A DNA stretch of 64,000 bases from Bacteroidales bacterium (lineage in GTDB: Bacteria; Bacteroidota; Bacteroidia; Bacteroidales; P3): positions 58,669 through 122,668 of the forward strand of contig JAFSPS010000047.1 of NCBI GenBank assembly GCA_017451385.1. The letters are read 5' to 3'. A model generated the notes under the pieces. That model was not told the origin of the DNA. It was given only the letters and a program-made list of their open reading frames with translations, and did not search any database. A program made the translations under genes and the position numbers. Below, one piece after another: positions 9,653 through 19,799 of the stretch. How positions within the stretch are numbered: the first letter of the stretch is position 1; every line of letters begins with the position of its first letter.

Positions 9653-10114
9653 ATGGATAGCAAGAAAGAATTAGTTGTTCCCCGTATCGAGAACGGAACG
9701 GTGATAGACCATATCCCCACAAATGTTGTTTACCAGATTGTCCACATCCTTGGCTTGGAGAAATACAACGACGAGGTGCTGATTGGCAACTACCTTACCA
9801 GTCAGAAATTTATCCGTAAAGGTATCGTCAAGGTGAAAAACAAGTTCTTCAGTGAGGCGGAGCTGAGCAAGATAGCCCTTGTGGCACCCATGGCCAGCAT
9901 TATCGTCATCAAGAACTATGAGGTGGTGGACAAACATCAGGCGCAGATACCTGACCATATCGACAACTTTGTCAAGTGTATGAACCCTCGTTGTGTCACC
10001 AATCATGAGGCCATACCTACCAAGTTCGACATCATCGACAAGGAGAACTTGAAGTTGCGTTGCCACTACTGCGAGAAGTTTGTCACAAAGGACACTATCC
10101 GTTTCTGCGAATAA
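9653..10114 (+). CDS. pyrI: Aspartate carbamoyltransferase regulatory subunit
   Basis: Regulatory chain that binds nucleotides and, through a zinc site, the catalytic trimer. The 153 residues have the N-terminal allosteric domain (TVIDHIPTN near 15) and four cysteines in the C-terminal zinc domain, arranged as CMNPRC near 109 and CHYC near 139. Length and order match PyrI. It is paired with pyrB upstream. Its stop codon overlaps the next start as TAATG, so translation of the following membrane gene is probably coupled. Confidence 0.96.
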   Translation: MDSKKELVVPRIENGTVIDHIPTNVVYQIVHILGLEKYNDEVLIGNYLTSQKFIRKGIVKVKNKFFSEAELSKIALVAPMASIIVIKNYEVVDKHQAQIPDHIDNFVKCMNPRCVTNHEAIPTKFDIIDKENLKLRCHYCEKFVTKDTIRFCE

Positions 10115-10509
10115 TGAGACGCTACTTTATCAGCCTAACGGTCGTCACGCTGTTGCTTGTGCTGCTCAGTTTCATGCTGTTGTGGTTTGCAGGTGATTAT
10201 TTTATCGTGGACATGCCTTTGGTGGTGCTCTATTTCGGTGTGATAACTGCCGTGCAGCATCTTCTCGTGACGCGTGCGGCGCATAAAGACCCGCGTGTCT
10301 TTGTCAAGACTTTCCTCGGCAGCACGGTGGCTATGCTGTTGCTGCATCTGGTGGTGATGGCGGTGTATATGTTCTCATGTACTGCCACGGCGCGTCTCTT
10401 CATCATTGCTTTTGCAGTATGTTATGTGGCGTATCTTATTTTCGAGACTGTGGCGTTGGTGCGTTATGTGAAAGATTATCAAAAAGAGATAGAGAATAGA
10501 AAACACTGA
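10114..10509 (+). CDS. Small integral membrane protein, function unknown
   Basis: The 131-residue product starts at the ATG inside TAATG at the end of pyrI. It contains four hydrophobic stretches (about 5-25, 32-50, 65-90 and 95-115) and a charged C-terminal tail. I do not recognise a family. The tight overlap with pyrI and direct abutment with asd (TGA followed immediately by ATG) place it in the pyrBI-asd transcript. Its presence there does not reveal a role in either pathway. Confidence 0.75.
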   Translation: MRRYFISLTVVTLLLVLLSFMLLWFAGDYFIVDMPLVVLYFGVITAVQHLLVTRAAHKDPRVFVKTFLGSTVAMLLLHLVVMAVYMFSCTATARLFIIAFAVCYVAYLIFETVALVRYVKDYQKEIENRKH

Positions 10510-11523
10510 ATGTTCATGGGCGAAGGTCTGAAGATAGTCGTTGTTGGCGCCACCGGTTTGGTAGGTGGAGTGATGTTACGCGTGCTTGAAGAGCGCGGTT
10601 TTGGTGCTGCCACGGTTATGGCTGCAGCCTCTCAGCGTTCTGTGGGCAGGCAAATAGACTTCGGTGGCAGGCACCTCGTGGTGATGAGCGTGGAAGATGC
10701 CATTGCGGCGCGTCCCGATTATGCTATCTTCTCGGCAGGAGCAGCAGCTTCACGCCAGTATGCGCCTCTTTTTTCCGCTGTTGGTACGGTGGTTATAGAT
10801 AATTCGTCGGCGTGGCGTATGGATGACAAGGTACCTCTCGTTGTTCCTGAGGTCAATATGGATGCTGTTTCGGACGGCTGCCGCATCATTGCCAACCCCA
10901 ACTGCAGCACTATTCAGATGGTGCTGGCTCTGAGTGGTTTGCATAGGCGTTACGGCATCAGGCGCATAGTAGTATCTACCTATCAGAGCGTTACCGGCTC
11001 AGGGCAACGAGGGCTGTCACAGCTGTATGCTGAAGAGAAAGATGGAGTCTGTCCGGCAAGCCAGATGTTCTACACCCATGCTATTCATAGAAATGTGCTG
11101 CCCTATGGTGGTGACTTTCTTGACGACGGGTACACCACTGAAGAGGTAAAGCTTGTTAATGAGACGCGCAAGATACTGGATGATGCCTCATTGGCTGTCA
11201 GTGCCACAGTGGCGCGTGTGCCGGTGGTAGGCGGCCATTCGGAATCGGTGAATGTAGAATTTAAGACGGAGTATGATACCAACGAAGTCTGCGACATTCT
11301 TGCTTCTACCGACGGTGTTGTGGTTGTGGATGCCCCATTGCGGAATGAATATCCGATGCCTATTGATGCGCAAGGGCGCGACGAGGTCTTTGTAGGTCGC
11401 ATACGTCGCGACCCATCGCAGCCGTGCAGCCTCAACCTGTGGGTGGTGGCAGACAATCTGCGCAAAGGTGCAGCTACCAATGCAGTGCAGATTATGCAAC
11501 GACTGATACAGCGTGCGTTATAG
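10510..11523 (+). CDS. asd: Aspartate-semialdehyde dehydrogenase
   Basis: NADPH-dependent reduction of aspartyl phosphate to aspartate semialdehyde, feeding lysine/diaminopimelate, threonine and methionine synthesis. The 337 residues include the Rossmann motif VVGATGLVGG near 10-19, the active-site cysteine in NPNCSTIQ near 133, and the C-terminal NLWVVADNLRKGAA segment typical of the family. The ATG follows the previous stop directly; Met3 is an alternative start. dapA, the next dedicated step toward diaminopimelate, is about 7 kb downstream on the same strand but not in the same tight run. Confidence 0.96.
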   Translation: MFMGEGLKIVVVGATGLVGGVMLRVLEERGFGAATVMAAASQRSVGRQIDFGGRHLVVMSVEDAIAARPDYAIFSAGAAASRQYAPLFSAVGTVVIDNSSAWRMDDKVPLVVPEVNMDAVSDGCRIIANPNCSTIQMVLALSGLHRRYGIRRIVVSTYQSVTGSGQRGLSQLYAEEKDGVCPASQMFYTHAIHRNVLPYGGDFLDDGYTTEEVKLVNETRKILDDASLAVSATVARVPVVGGHSESVNVEFKTEYDTNEVCDILASTDGVVVVDAPLRNEYPMPIDAQGRDEVFVGRIRRDPSQPCSLNLWVVADNLRKGAATNAVQIMQRLIQRAL

Positions 11524-11557
11524 TTGGTAATATAAATTGATGCTTTAGGCATCTAAA

Positions 11558-12052
11558 ATGGAAAAAGCGGTGAAGAGATACCTATTTATATTTGCTTTGT
11601 TATGCTCCTTCCTTGTTGCTGCGTGTGGAGGGAAAGTAGTGGTGGATGACACTCACACCTTTGAGAGTGACAGGTGGCAGAGTTTTGAGCCTCAGGTGTT
11701 TGATTTCAATATTCGTAATGCCGAGGACTGCTATGATATTTATGTCACGGCGGTGATAGATACGGCACTCTATCATGAAAAGATGTTGCCTCTGGCAGTC
11801 AACCTGACAGGGGCGTCGGGCGAGAGTCGTGTGTTCCGCTACGATATGGTGGTGCGTGACAAGAATAGCTGGATTGGCGAATATCGTGATGGTTTGCTAT
11901 ATTCGAAGCGTTGCATACGTCAGTATTTCTTCTTTAACGGTACAGGGCAATTCTCGTTAACGTTCAAGCAGATAACAAGTCGCTACGAGTTGTCGGGCAT
12001 TCATGCTTTGATGTTGCGTATAGAACGCTCTAAGCTGGAATACCCTAAGTAG
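11558..12052 (+). CDS. gldH: Gliding motility / T9SS-associated lipoprotein GldH
   Basis: The 164-residue lipoprotein has a signal peptide with lipobox VAAC near 21-24 followed by GG. The rest resembles GldH of Bacteroidota: a beta-rich body with VRDKNSWIGEY near 110 and a C-terminal LMLRIERSK segment. GldH belongs to the gliding and type IX secretion gene set, but it also occurs in non-gliding gut Bacteroidales and its exact role is unclear. It sits between asd and uvrC. Attachment to the outer membrane is inferred from the family. Confidence 0.82.
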   Translation: MEKAVKRYLFIFALLCSFLVAACGGKVVVDDTHTFESDRWQSFEPQVFDFNIRNAEDCYDIYVTAVIDTALYHEKMLPLAVNLTGASGESRVFRYDMVVRDKNSWIGEYRDGLLYSKRCIRQYFFFNGTGQFSLTFKQITSRYELSGIHALMLRIERSKLEYPK

Positions 12053-12129
12053 TGTTTTGTTGACGGTATTCTTTGGCGAGTGGTAAAAAAAATAAGAAAG
12101 TGTTGATTGAAGAATGAAGGCATAAGCGA

Positions 12130-14007
12130 ATGATAGATAGTTCGATAAATCCCAATATAGAGCGCATTGTAGTGCGTTTGAAGACTATCCCCGAAAATCC
12201 CGGTGTTTACCAGCACCTTGATGCTTCGGGGACAGTGATATATGTGGGTAAGGCGCGCAATCTGCAACGTCGTGTGAGTTCCTATTTTTCGCATTATGAC
12301 GACAAGAGTGCTAAGATAAAGATGCTGGTGCGCAATATCTATGATATTCGTGTCACGGTGGTGGCTACGGAGGTTGATGCCCTCCTGTTGGAGAACAACC
12401 TCATAAAACGGTATAAGCCACGCTACAACAGCATGCTGAAAGACGACAAGACTTATCCTTACCTCTGTATCACACAGGAGGATTTCCCTCGTCTGCTGTT
12501 CACCCGCAATCATAATATCAAAGGGCAGTATTTCGGTCCCTACCCGCATCAGACGATAATGCGTGCATTGCAAGACATTATCAGGCAGTTGTTTTCTTAC
12601 CGTACATGCAACATCAACCTGCGTTGGGAGGTCTCGCCTACGACGGGCGACGGGCGTGTGGTAGGTGGCGGCACGCGGCCGTGCATGAAGTACCAGATAG
12701 GGCTGTGCAAGGCACCTTGCGTCGGATTGCAGAGCCGCGATGATTACCTGCGGGATATAGAAAACATACGGCGCATACTGAAAGGAGATTTTGGCGACAT
12801 CGTGGATGATATGCGACAGCAGATGATGGCCTTGGCTGACGCGCTGCGCTTTGAGGAGGCCGAGGTGATGCGTCGCCGCATACGGCTGTTGGAGGAGTAT
12901 CAGAGTCGTTCGACGGTGGTGGACACCAAGGTGAAGGATGTCGATGTGTTCTCCATAGTCTCCGATGAGCGATATGCTTACGTCAACATTATGCGTATAA
13001 AGAGTGGCAGCATCATCTACAGCTTCTCTACCGAGATAAGGAAGCAGCTGGACGAGAGCGATTCCGACATACTCTCAACCGTTGTCCCTGAGCTGCATCA
13101 GCGTACCGAGAGCACCGCTACGGAGGTTGTGGTGCCGTTCCGCATTGACGATTTGCCGGACGAATATCTGCACCAAAACATACCCACGCAGGGAGACCGC
13201 AAGAAGTTGCTGGAGCTCTCGTTGCGCAACGTTACAGCCTATCAGGCTCAGTGTCGCCATCAGCGAGCCCTTGTGGACCCCGACGAGGCTGCCAGCAGCG
13301 AGAACCGTCGTACGGCGCACCTCCTCGAACGCATACAGCGCGCCCTCAACCTGCCCACGCTGCCGGTGAATATAGAGTGTTTTGACAATTCAAACATACA
13401 AGGAGCCTTCCCTGTGGCGGGCATGGTGCGTTTCACCAATGGCAAGCCTAACCGCAAAGAATATCGCACGTTCAACATAAAGACCGTTGAAGGGCCTGAC
13501 GACTATGCCAGCATGGCGGAGGTGGTCTATCGCCGCTATAAAAGACTCTCGGAGGAGGGCAAGCCGCTGCCCGACCTGCTGATAGTTGATGGCGGCAAGG
13601 GGCAGATGGAGGTGGCGCGCGAGGTAATAGAGGACCAGCTGCATCTCGATATCCCTATTGCCGGCTTGGCAAAAGACGACAACCACCGCACGGCAGAGCT
13701 GCTCTACGGCTTCCCACCGCAGGTAGTGGGACTGCGTCCCACTGACCCACTCTTTCATCTCTTAGAGCAGATACAGAACGAGGTGCACCGCTTTGCTATC
13801 ACGTTCCACAAGAAGCAGCGCAGTCGCGGCACCATACGCACACAGCTGACCGATATACCCGGCATAGGTGAAAAGACGGCGCACGACCTGCTGTTGAAGT
13901 TTGGCTCCGTCAAACAGGTGAAACTGCAGTCGTTGGACGACCTCGCCGCCGCGATAGGTCCTGCCAAGGCCAAACTGGTCTATGCCTTCTTTGCAGAAGA
14001 GAAGTAA
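12130..14007 (+). CDS. uvrC: Excinuclease ABC subunit C
   Basis: Makes the two incisions in nucleotide excision repair after UvrAB loading. The 625 residues show all expected parts in order: GIY-YIG nuclease at the N-terminus (GVYQHLDASGTVIYVGKA near 22-39), a cysteine-containing linker (about 180-210), a UVR helical hairpin near 240 (LRFEEAEVMRRR), an RNase H-like nuclease domain with IECFDNSNIQG near 415 and LLIVDGGKGQ near 485, and C-terminal helix-hairpin-helix motifs (DIPGIGEKTAHDLL near 575). Length is normal. It begins 77 bases after gldH. Confidence 0.97.
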   Translation: MIDSSINPNIERIVVRLKTIPENPGVYQHLDASGTVIYVGKARNLQRRVSSYFSHYDDKSAKIKMLVRNIYDIRVTVVATEVDALLLENNLIKRYKPRYNSMLKDDKTYPYLCITQEDFPRLLFTRNHNIKGQYFGPYPHQTIMRALQDIIRQLFSYRTCNINLRWEVSPTTGDGRVVGGGTRPCMKYQIGLCKAPCVGLQSRDDYLRDIENIRRILKGDFGDIVDDMRQQMMALADALRFEEAEVMRRRIRLLEEYQSRSTVVDTKVKDVDVFSIVSDERYAYVNIMRIKSGSIIYSFSTEIRKQLDESDSDILSTVVPELHQRTESTATEVVVPFRIDDLPDEYLHQNIPTQGDRKKLLELSLRNVTAYQAQCRHQRALVDPDEAASSENRRTAHLLERIQRALNLPTLPVNIECFDNSNIQGAFPVAGMVRFTNGKPNRKEYRTFNIKTVEGPDDYASMAEVVYRRYKRLSEEGKPLPDLLIVDGGKGQMEVAREVIEDQLHLDIPIAGLAKDDNHRTAELLYGFPPQVVGLRPTDPLFHLLEQIQNEVHRFAITFHKKQRSRGTIRTQLTDIPGIGEKTAHDLLLKFGSVKQVKLQSLDDLAAAIGPAKAKLVYAFFAEEK

Positions 14008-14237
14008 GTCGAGTAGCAATCGAATAATATTTGGTGTGGCTCGTGTTGCTATGCAGGTTTCAGAGTTTTGCAGTCGCAATCATTGTCGGAGTGTGGTTCG
14101 CCATGCTTGGTTTCTGAGGCAGTGAAAATAGGTGATGTGCGGTATAATAGTTTGAAAAATAGGGTGAAAGCCTGTGCCTTTTTGTGTGAAAAAAAGGCTT
14201 GATGAAAAACGTTATTATAATATTCATCTAAAAATCG

Positions 14238-14245
14238 TATCTTTG
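14238..14245 (+). promoter_or_regulatory. -7 promoter element for typA
   Basis: TATCTTTG matches TAnnTTTG. It lies 25 bases before the ATG at 14270, ruling out upstream in-frame starts. A possible GCCTTTTT/AAAAAGGC hairpin at 14176-14198 lies just upstream and may be the end of the uvrC transcript, but it lacks a T tract. Confidence 0.65.
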
Positions 14246-14269
14246 CACGTTTTATCTATCTACTGCACT

Positions 14270-16111
14270 ATGACTAATATACGCAATGTTGCTATTATAG
14301 CCCATGTGGACCACGGCAAGACTACGCTCGTGGACCGCATGCTTCATCAGGCAAAGCTATTTCGGGAAAATCAAGAGACGGGAGACCTCATCCTTGATAA
14401 TAATGACCTTGAGCGCGAGCGCGGCATCACCATCTTGTCCAAAAATGTGTCGGTGCGCTACAAGGATTGTAAAATCAATATCATAGATACCCCAGGGCAC
14501 AGCGATTTCGGAGGTGAGGTGGAGCGAGTGCTCAATATGGCCGACGGAGTGCTGCTGGTGGTGGATGCCTTTGAGGGGCCGATGCCGCAGACACGTTTCG
14601 TGTTGCAGAAAGCCATAGAGTTGGGACTGAAGCCAATCGTTGTCATCAACAAGGTTGATAAGCCCAACTGCGACCCTGAGCTGACGCAAGAGGCTGTCTT
14701 CGACCTGATGTTCAATCTCGGTGCCACTAACGACCAGCTGGATTTCCCCACGGCCTATGGCAGTGCCAAGCAGGGCTGGATGGGTGCGGACTGGAACAAC
14801 CCCACGGAGGACATCTCGTACCTCATGGACTTAATTCTCGAACACATACCAGCTCCGAAGGTAGAGGAAGGTACTACACAGATGATGCTTTCGTCGCTGG
14901 ACTATTCGTCGTATCTGGGACGTATAGCCGTTGGGCGTCTGCATCGTGGCACGTTGCAGGCAGGGCAGAATATAGCCCTCATCAAACGCGATGGTTCGCG
15001 CATAGACAGCCGTATCAAAGAACTCTACACTTTCGAAGGACTTGGCAAAGAGCGCACTAAGAACATCGTGGAGGCTGGCGAGATATGTGCCGTGTTGCTT
15101 GACCTCGACAAGAACGTGATGTTCGAGATTGGCGACACCATCTGCGATGTGGAAAATCCGGAGCCGTTGCCCCCCATCAAGGTTGATGAGCCTACGATGA
15201 GCATGCTCTTCACCATCAATAACTCGCCGTTCTTCGGCAAGGAGGGCAAATATGTCACCAGCCGCCACATACGCGAGCGTCTGTTCAAGGAGCTGGAGAA
15301 GAACCTCGCCTTGCGCGTGGAGGAGACCAATTCGCCCGATGCGTTGCTCGTCTATGGGCGCGGCATCCTGCATCTCTCGGTGCTCATAGAGACCATGCGC
15401 CGCGAGGGCTACGAGCTGCAGGTAGGACAGCCGAAGGTCATCATCAAAGAGATTGATGGCAAGAAATGCGAGCCTATAGAGCAGCTGACGGTGCTTGTGC
15501 CTGAGGAATTCTCGAGCAAGGTGATAGATGTGGTGACGCGTCGCAAGGGCGAGGTGGGCACCATAGACACTAAGGGCGACCGCGTGCAGCTGGACTTCAC
15601 TATTCCGTCGCGCGGTATCATAGGCCTGCGCAACACGTTGCTTACCGCCACCAATGGCGAGGCAATCATAGCGCACCGCTTCAGTGCCTTCGAGCCGTGG
15701 AAAGGCGATATGGACACCCACAAGATGGGTGCTCTCATCGCTAAAGAGACGGGAGAGGCAACAGCATATAGCATCAGCAAGTTGCAAGACCGTGGTCCCT
15801 TCTTTATCGAACCGGGCGACATGGTATATGCTGGCGAGGTGATAGGCGAGAGCCTGCGTCCAGGCAACGACATCGTCATCAATGTCGTCACAGCCAAGAA
15901 TCTTACCAATATGCGTACCAAGAGTGCTGATGAGAAATCTACCTGCACTCCAGCCATCAAGTTTTCGCTTGAAGAGGCTATGGAGTACATACGCGAAGAT
16001 GAATATCTGGAGGTCACGCCGCAGAGCCTGCGCATCCGCAAAATCATACTTGACGAGACGGAGCGTAAGCGTGCCCGCATGGCTGCCGAGAACGCTGTGA
16101 GCGACCAGTAG
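14270..16111 (+). CDS. typA: Ribosome-associated GTPase TypA/BipA
   Basis: Translational GTPase of the EF-G superfamily that acts on the ribosome under stress and in subunit assembly. The 613 residues show G1 in AHVDHGKTT near 12-20, a switch region with RERGITI near 45-51, DTPGHSDF near 73, NKVDKP near 127, then domain II, two EF-G-like folds and the TypA-specific C-terminal domain (SRGIIGLRN near 445 and the STCTPA segment near 565). The start at 14270 is set by the conserved [18 protein letters not shown]-terminus and the promoter position. Length is normal. Confidence 0.97.
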   Translation: MTNIRNVAIIAHVDHGKTTLVDRMLHQAKLFRENQETGDLILDNNDLERERGITILSKNVSVRYKDCKINIIDTPGHSDFGGEVERVLNMADGVLLVVDAFEGPMPQTRFVLQKAIELGLKPIVVINKVDKPNCDPELTQEAVFDLMFNLGATNDQLDFPTAYGSAKQGWMGADWNNPTEDISYLMDLILEHIPAPKVEEGTTQMMLSSLDYSSYLGRIAVGRLHRGTLQAGQNIALIKRDGSRIDSRIKELYTFEGLGKERTKNIVEAGEICAVLLDLDKNVMFEIGDTICDVENPEPLPPIKVDEPTMSMLFTINNSPFFGKEGKYVTSRHIRERLFKELEKNLALRVEETNSPDALLVYGRGILHLSVLIETMRREGYELQVGQPKVIIKEIDGKKCEPIEQLTVLVPEEFSSKVIDVVTRRKGEVGTIDTKGDRVQLDFTIPSRGIIGLRNTLLTATNGEAIIAHRFSAFEPWKGDMDTHKMGALIAKETGEATAYSISKLQDRGPFFIEPGDMVYAGEVIGESLRPGNDIVINVVTAKNLTNMRTKSADEKSTCTPAIKFSLEEAMEYIREDEYLEVTPQSLRIRKIILDETERKRARMAAENAVSDQ

Positions 16112-16147
16112 CCCTACCGAATACTATAACAGCAAAACACCATCCCG

Positions 16148-17125
16148 TTGTTCTCGTTCTTCAAACATAACACGTCGTTGCAGTTCGCCATAGTACTCGT
16201 CGCAGAGATGGTGTTGTGGGCGGGAGCTTTCATTGCACCTATACCGATGGCGGAGGGTGACGGCGGCGTGCTTTACGGGTTGTTGTACTCCATGTTGGGC
16301 GGTGTGCCGCTGATGGCTACCGTGGTGGCGTTCCTGTTGCTCTTTGGGGAGGGATTCCTGTTCAATCACATACTGTATAGGTGTCGGCTTGTGAGTCATA
16401 ACACGTTCATGCCGATGCTGATGTATGTAGTGATGATGAGTTGTCAACAATCGTCGCACACGCTCACGCCTATGCTGGTGCTCAACATGGTGATACTTGT
16501 CATGCTGATGTGTGTCCTCGTGCGAGATGTGCAGCCGGTGTTGTCGTCGGAGGCCATTTTCTCTTTCACGACCTTGTTTGCCATAGCCACGATGGTAACG
16601 CCAAAGGCGGTGGTCTTGCTGCCTATGGTGCTGCTGATTGTAGTGCTCTATAAGTTGTACAATATGCGCGAGCTTGCGCTGTGTCTGCTTGGCTTTCTGG
16701 CACCTTATGTTGTGTGGGTGATGTATTATTTCTTGACCGATGGCCTGTCGGAGGCGTTTCTGACGCTGTGGCAACGTGTGGCGGCATTGCGCATAGAGGT
16801 GTCAGCGACCTCGATAGTTGACTATGTGCAGGTGGCGATATACGGCATCACATTGCTGTTGGCATTGTTTTTCCGTAAGCAGGTGAGGCGCAGCAACCTC
16901 GTGGTGGACAATAATAATAACGCCATACTGTATGCCTTGTTTGTCTGTGGCGGTGGTCTGCTGTTCTATGGCAGTCTCTTTCCTTTCAGTTATCAGCTTT
17001 TTGCCATGCCATACGCCTATACCGTGTCGCTCCTGTTCCTTGGAGCTGGCAGACATTGGCTGTGGAAGGTGCTCTTTGCCTTGTGGGCTGTGGTGTCGGT
17101 TGTAGGTGCTTATATATATGTATGA
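16148..17125 (+). CDS. Polytopic membrane protein, probably DUF6427 family
   Basis: The 325-residue protein has about ten hydrophobic segments spread over its length and few charged loops. It resembles a Bacteroidota-restricted family of unknown function (DUF6427, assigned from memory). The reading frame appears to begin at TTG (16148), with [11 protein letters not shown] directly after it, since the first in-frame ATG comes after the first hydrophobic segment has begun. It ends inside the rnhB start region, so the two genes are probably translated together. No motif points to a transported substrate. Confidence 0.75.
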   Translation: MFSFFKHNTSLQFAIVLVAEMVLWAGAFIAPIPMAEGDGGVLYGLLYSMLGGVPLMATVVAFLLLFGEGFLFNHILYRCRLVSHNTFMPMLMYVVMMSCQQSSHTLTPMLVLNMVILVMLMCVLVRDVQPVLSSEAIFSFTTLFAIATMVTPKAVVLLPMVLLIVVLYKLYNMRELALCLLGFLAPYVVWVMYYFLTDGLSEAFLTLWQRVAALRIEVSATSIVDYVQVAIYGITLLLALFFRKQVRRSNLVVDNNNNAILYALFVCGGGLLFYGSLFPFSYQLFAMPYAYTVSLLFLGAGRHWLWKVLFALWAVVSVVGAYIYV

Positions 17126-17729
17126 TATGCTGTTGCAGAGTTATACGCAAGATAGGATAGAATGTGGTTGCGACGAGGCCGGCAGGGGCTGTCTGGCGGG
17201 TCCCGTCTATGCTGCCGCTGTCATTCTGCCGCGCGACTATGTCAATGCGGACCTCAACGACTCCAAGCAGCTTAGCGAGCGTCAGCGCGACCAGCTGCGA
17301 GTGCAGATAGAGCAAGATGCTGTGGCATGGGCTGTGGCATCGGTGGAGGCCGAGGAGATAGACAGCACTAACATCCTGCGAGCCTCATTCCACGCCATGT
17401 GCAAGGCTGTGGGTGCGCTGGCTGTGGCACCTCAGTATCTGCTGATAGATGGCAACCGGTTCTATAATGAGACGGATTTGCCCTACACCTGCGTGGTGAA
17501 GGGCGACGGCAAGTATATGAGCATTGCCGCTGCCTCGGTGCTTGCCAAGACCTATCGCGACGAGCGTATGCGCCAGCTCCATGAGGAGTACCCTTGCTAT
17601 GGCTGGGCAGGCAACAAGGGCTATCCTACCAAAGCGCACTATGAGGCTATAGAACGCTATGGTGTGAGCCCGTGGCATCGTCGTTCGTTCCGGCTCAACC
17701 GACAGATGTCGTTTTTGGATAAGATGTGA
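17118..17729 (+). CDS. rnhB: Ribonuclease HII
   Basis: Removes ribonucleotides from RNA-DNA hybrids and misincorporated ribonucleotides from DNA. About 203 residues contain the catalytic Asp-Glu pair in [19 protein letters not shown] near 17-33, LNDSKQL near 52, and the Asp of LLIDGN near 110, with the C-terminal SPWHRRSF motif. ATG at 17118 overlaps the end of the upstream membrane gene by 8 bases; ATG at 17127 is equally possible. Length is normal for RNase HII. Confidence 0.95.
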   Translation: MYDMLLQSYTQDRIECGCDEAGRGCLAGPVYAAAVILPRDYVNADLNDSKQLSERQRDQLRVQIEQDAVAWAVASVEAEEIDSTNILRASFHAMCKAVGALAVAPQYLLIDGNRFYNETDLPYTCVVKGDGKYMSIAAASVLAKTYRDERMRQLHEEYPCYGWAGNKGYPTKAHYEAIERYGVSPWHRRSFRLNRQMSFLDKM

Positions 17730-17789
17730 TAAGAGGATTGTCATTGATAGCGAGTAGTATAGTATCAAAGAACGCAAATCGAGAAAAAG

Positions 17790-18359
17790 ATGATAGACTG
17801 GATTAGAAAGATATATTATCGTTTTATCTTTGGCCGCCTGCTGAAGAAGGAGCGCGACAAGGCGTTGATGTCCTACGGCGACATCAGGCGCATCTTGATA
17901 GTCTTCGTGATGCGAGACGAGTCGTCGTGGCATGCCATGACCGACAGCGTACAGCAGATGGAGCAGGAGGGCAAGATGGTGGAGCTCCTTGCCATAGTGC
18001 CAGCCGACTACCACTTAGAGTTCCTCATCACGCGGAAGCATACGCATCTGCTCTATGAGGAGGGTAATTTCTCTTTCTGGCGTCTGCCGCGGCACGATGT
18101 GCTTAGCGATTTGTATGCAGAGCATTACGATGTGCTAATAGATGCTGTGGGAGGCAACAATAGAGTGGCACAGTACATTAGCCTCATGAGTCATGCCGCA
18201 TGGCGCATTGCTTACCATGACCGCTCTGCGCAGCGCGATGAGGCTGTTGACGACTTTGACGAAGAGATTTACGACCTCATAATCAGCGAGAGCCATCCTA
18301 TCTCATTCAAGGAGTATATGAAAAGTATAGAGCAGTATATGAGGCTTTTGCGCTCATAG
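17790..18359 (+). CDS. Conserved Bacteroidota protein, probably DUF6913
   Basis: The 189-residue soluble protein begins with a basic amphipathic stretch (IRKIYYRFIFGRLLKKERDK) and then shows an alternating beta/alpha pattern. It looks like a family of unknown function widespread in Bacteroidota that typically lies next to dapA; the DUF6913 name is from memory. Here dapA follows after 47 bases, in line with that. No catalytic motif or signal peptide is seen. Function unknown. Confidence 0.75.
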   Translation: MIDWIRKIYYRFIFGRLLKKERDKALMSYGDIRRILIVFVMRDESSWHAMTDSVQQMEQEGKMVELLAIVPADYHLEFLITRKHTHLLYEEGNFSFWRLPRHDVLSDLYAEHYDVLIDAVGGNNRVAQYISLMSHAAWRIAYHDRSAQRDEAVDDFDEEIYDLIISESHPISFKEYMKSIEQYMRLLRS

Positions 18360-18406
18360 TCAGGAAAGATTAAAATAATTCAGATAATAACCAATAAAAA
18401 TAATAT

Positions 18407-19300
18407 ATGCCAACATTAAAGACGTTATTTACAGGTACGGGAGTAGCTTTGGTTACCCCTTTCCGCAAGCAGGAGACTATAGATTTTAGTACTCTTGAAG
18501 GATTGATAAACAAACAGATAAGTGGTGGTGTGGATTATATCGTAGCATTGGGGACGACGAGTGAGGCAGCCACCATGACCGACCGCGAGCGTTCGGCAGT
18601 GCATGAATTTATTGTGGAGACTGTGGCAGGGCGTGTGCCTATAGTGCTCGGCGTGGGTGGCAACAATACGCATGCCGTCGTGGATGTTATAGAGCAGACC
18701 AACTTTGACGGCATCTCAGGCATCCTGAGTGTGGCACCCTACTACAATAAGCCTAACCAGCGCGGCCTCTTCCAGCATTTCAAGCAGGTGTCGGAGGCGT
18801 CGCCTGTGCCAGTCATCGTCTATAATGTGCCTGGGCGTACGGGAGTGAATATCGCGGCAGAGACAACGTTGCAGATAGCCACGGAGTGTCCTAACGTGAT
18901 GGCTATAAAGGAGGCAAGTGGCAACATGGCGCAGGCTATGGAGATAATACGCAATAAGCCGGAGGGCTTCAAGGTGCTGTCGGGCGATGACGCCCTGACG
19001 CTTCCGCTCATCGCCGTCGGTGCACAGGGTGTGATTTCGGTTGCTGCCAATGCACTGCCGAAGGATATGAGCACTATGGTACGTCTGGCTATGAAGGGCG
19101 AGATGAAGAAGGCCGCCGCCTTGCATTACAAGATGCTGCCGCTGATGAACGCCATGTTTGACGAGGGCAACCCCACAGGTGTCAAGGCTCTGTTGGAGAT
19201 AGAAGGCTGGATATCGAACAATTTGCGTCTGCCGTTGGTCAAGGCGAGCAAGCAACTATACAACAAGATTGGCAACCTATACTCCGAGTATAACAAATAG
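18407..19300 (+). CDS. dapA: 4-hydroxy-tetrahydrodipicolinate synthase
   Basis: Condenses pyruvate with aspartate semialdehyde, the first dedicated step toward diaminopimelate and lysine. The 297-residue TIM barrel shows GTTSEAATM near 47-55, the catalytic tyrosine in YNVPGRTGVN near 139, the Schiff-base lysine in AIKEASGNM near 167, and GDDALTLP near 192. It begins 47 bases after the preceding conserved gene and is followed after 8 bases by a thioesterase gene, so it is probably part of a longer rightward transcript. Confidence 0.97.
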   Translation: MPTLKTLFTGTGVALVTPFRKQETIDFSTLEGLINKQISGGVDYIVALGTTSEAATMTDRERSAVHEFIVETVAGRVPIVLGVGGNNTHAVVDVIEQTNFDGISGILSVAPYYNKPNQRGLFQHFKQVSEASPVPVIVYNVPGRTGVNIAAETTLQIATECPNVMAIKEASGNMAQAMEIIRNKPEGFKVLSGDDALTLPLIAVGAQGVISVAANALPKDMSTMVRLAMKGEMKKAAALHYKMLPLMNAMFDEGNPTGVKALLEIEGWISNNLRLPLVKASKQLYNKIGNLYSEYNK

Positions 19301-19308
19301 AGGCTGCT

Positions 19309-19740
19309 ATGGGAGTGACGGGAGGCGAGAGTTTGGAGCATGTGCGCCGCGTGATGGCTGGCGACCGCTACGCCGTAGAGGCGACAGGCATAGAGCTGCT
19401 TTCGGCAGGTCGTGACGAGGTGCGTTGCCGACTCCTTGTCGATGACCGCCACCGCAATGTGCGTGGCGTGGTGATGGGTGGAGCATTATTCACTATGGCT
19501 GATTATGGTGCTGCGGTGCTTGCCAACTACGACGGCATCGTCGCCGACAGTCATATAGCATGGGTTACCGTATCGTCGGAGATACATTTCCTTACGGCAG
19601 CCAACGATGGCGAGCTGCAAAGTCAGAGCATCTTTGTGCGACGAGGGCGCAGAATGGTAGTCATGCAGACAGACATCACCGACAGCCGCCAGCGTCATGT
19701 GGCGCGTATCATCACTACTTCAACTCTTGTTGAGCCATAG
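19309..19740 (+). CDS. PaaI-family hotdog-fold thioesterase
   Basis: The 143-residue protein has the hotdog-fold pattern of PaaI/YdiI-type acyl-CoA thioesterases: NVRGVVMGGALFTMADYGAA near 49-68 (the HG..GG-like helix segment), then VTVSSEIHFLTAA near 85 and a C-terminal strand with RHVARIITT. The substrate is unknown. The start ATG lies 8 bases after the dapA stop, so the two genes are very likely co-transcribed. Length is typical. Confidence 0.85.
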   Translation: MGVTGGESLEHVRRVMAGDRYAVEATGIELLSAGRDEVRCRLLVDDRHRNVRGVVMGGALFTMADYGAAVLANYDGIVADSHIAWVTVSSEIHFLTAANDGELQSQSIFVRRGRRMVVMQTDITDSRQRHVARIITTSTLVEP

Positions 19741-19799
19741 ACGTTTGCTGCGGTGAAAAACAGATTATTTAATTCCAAATATATCCCAAACTGAAAAAA

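Noticed and set aside
14007-14270. Possible tRNA or small RNA gene in the uvrC-typA gap
   Set aside because: No cloverleaf-type pairing or T-arm motif could be found; only a short hairpin at 14176-14198 and the typA promoter are visible.
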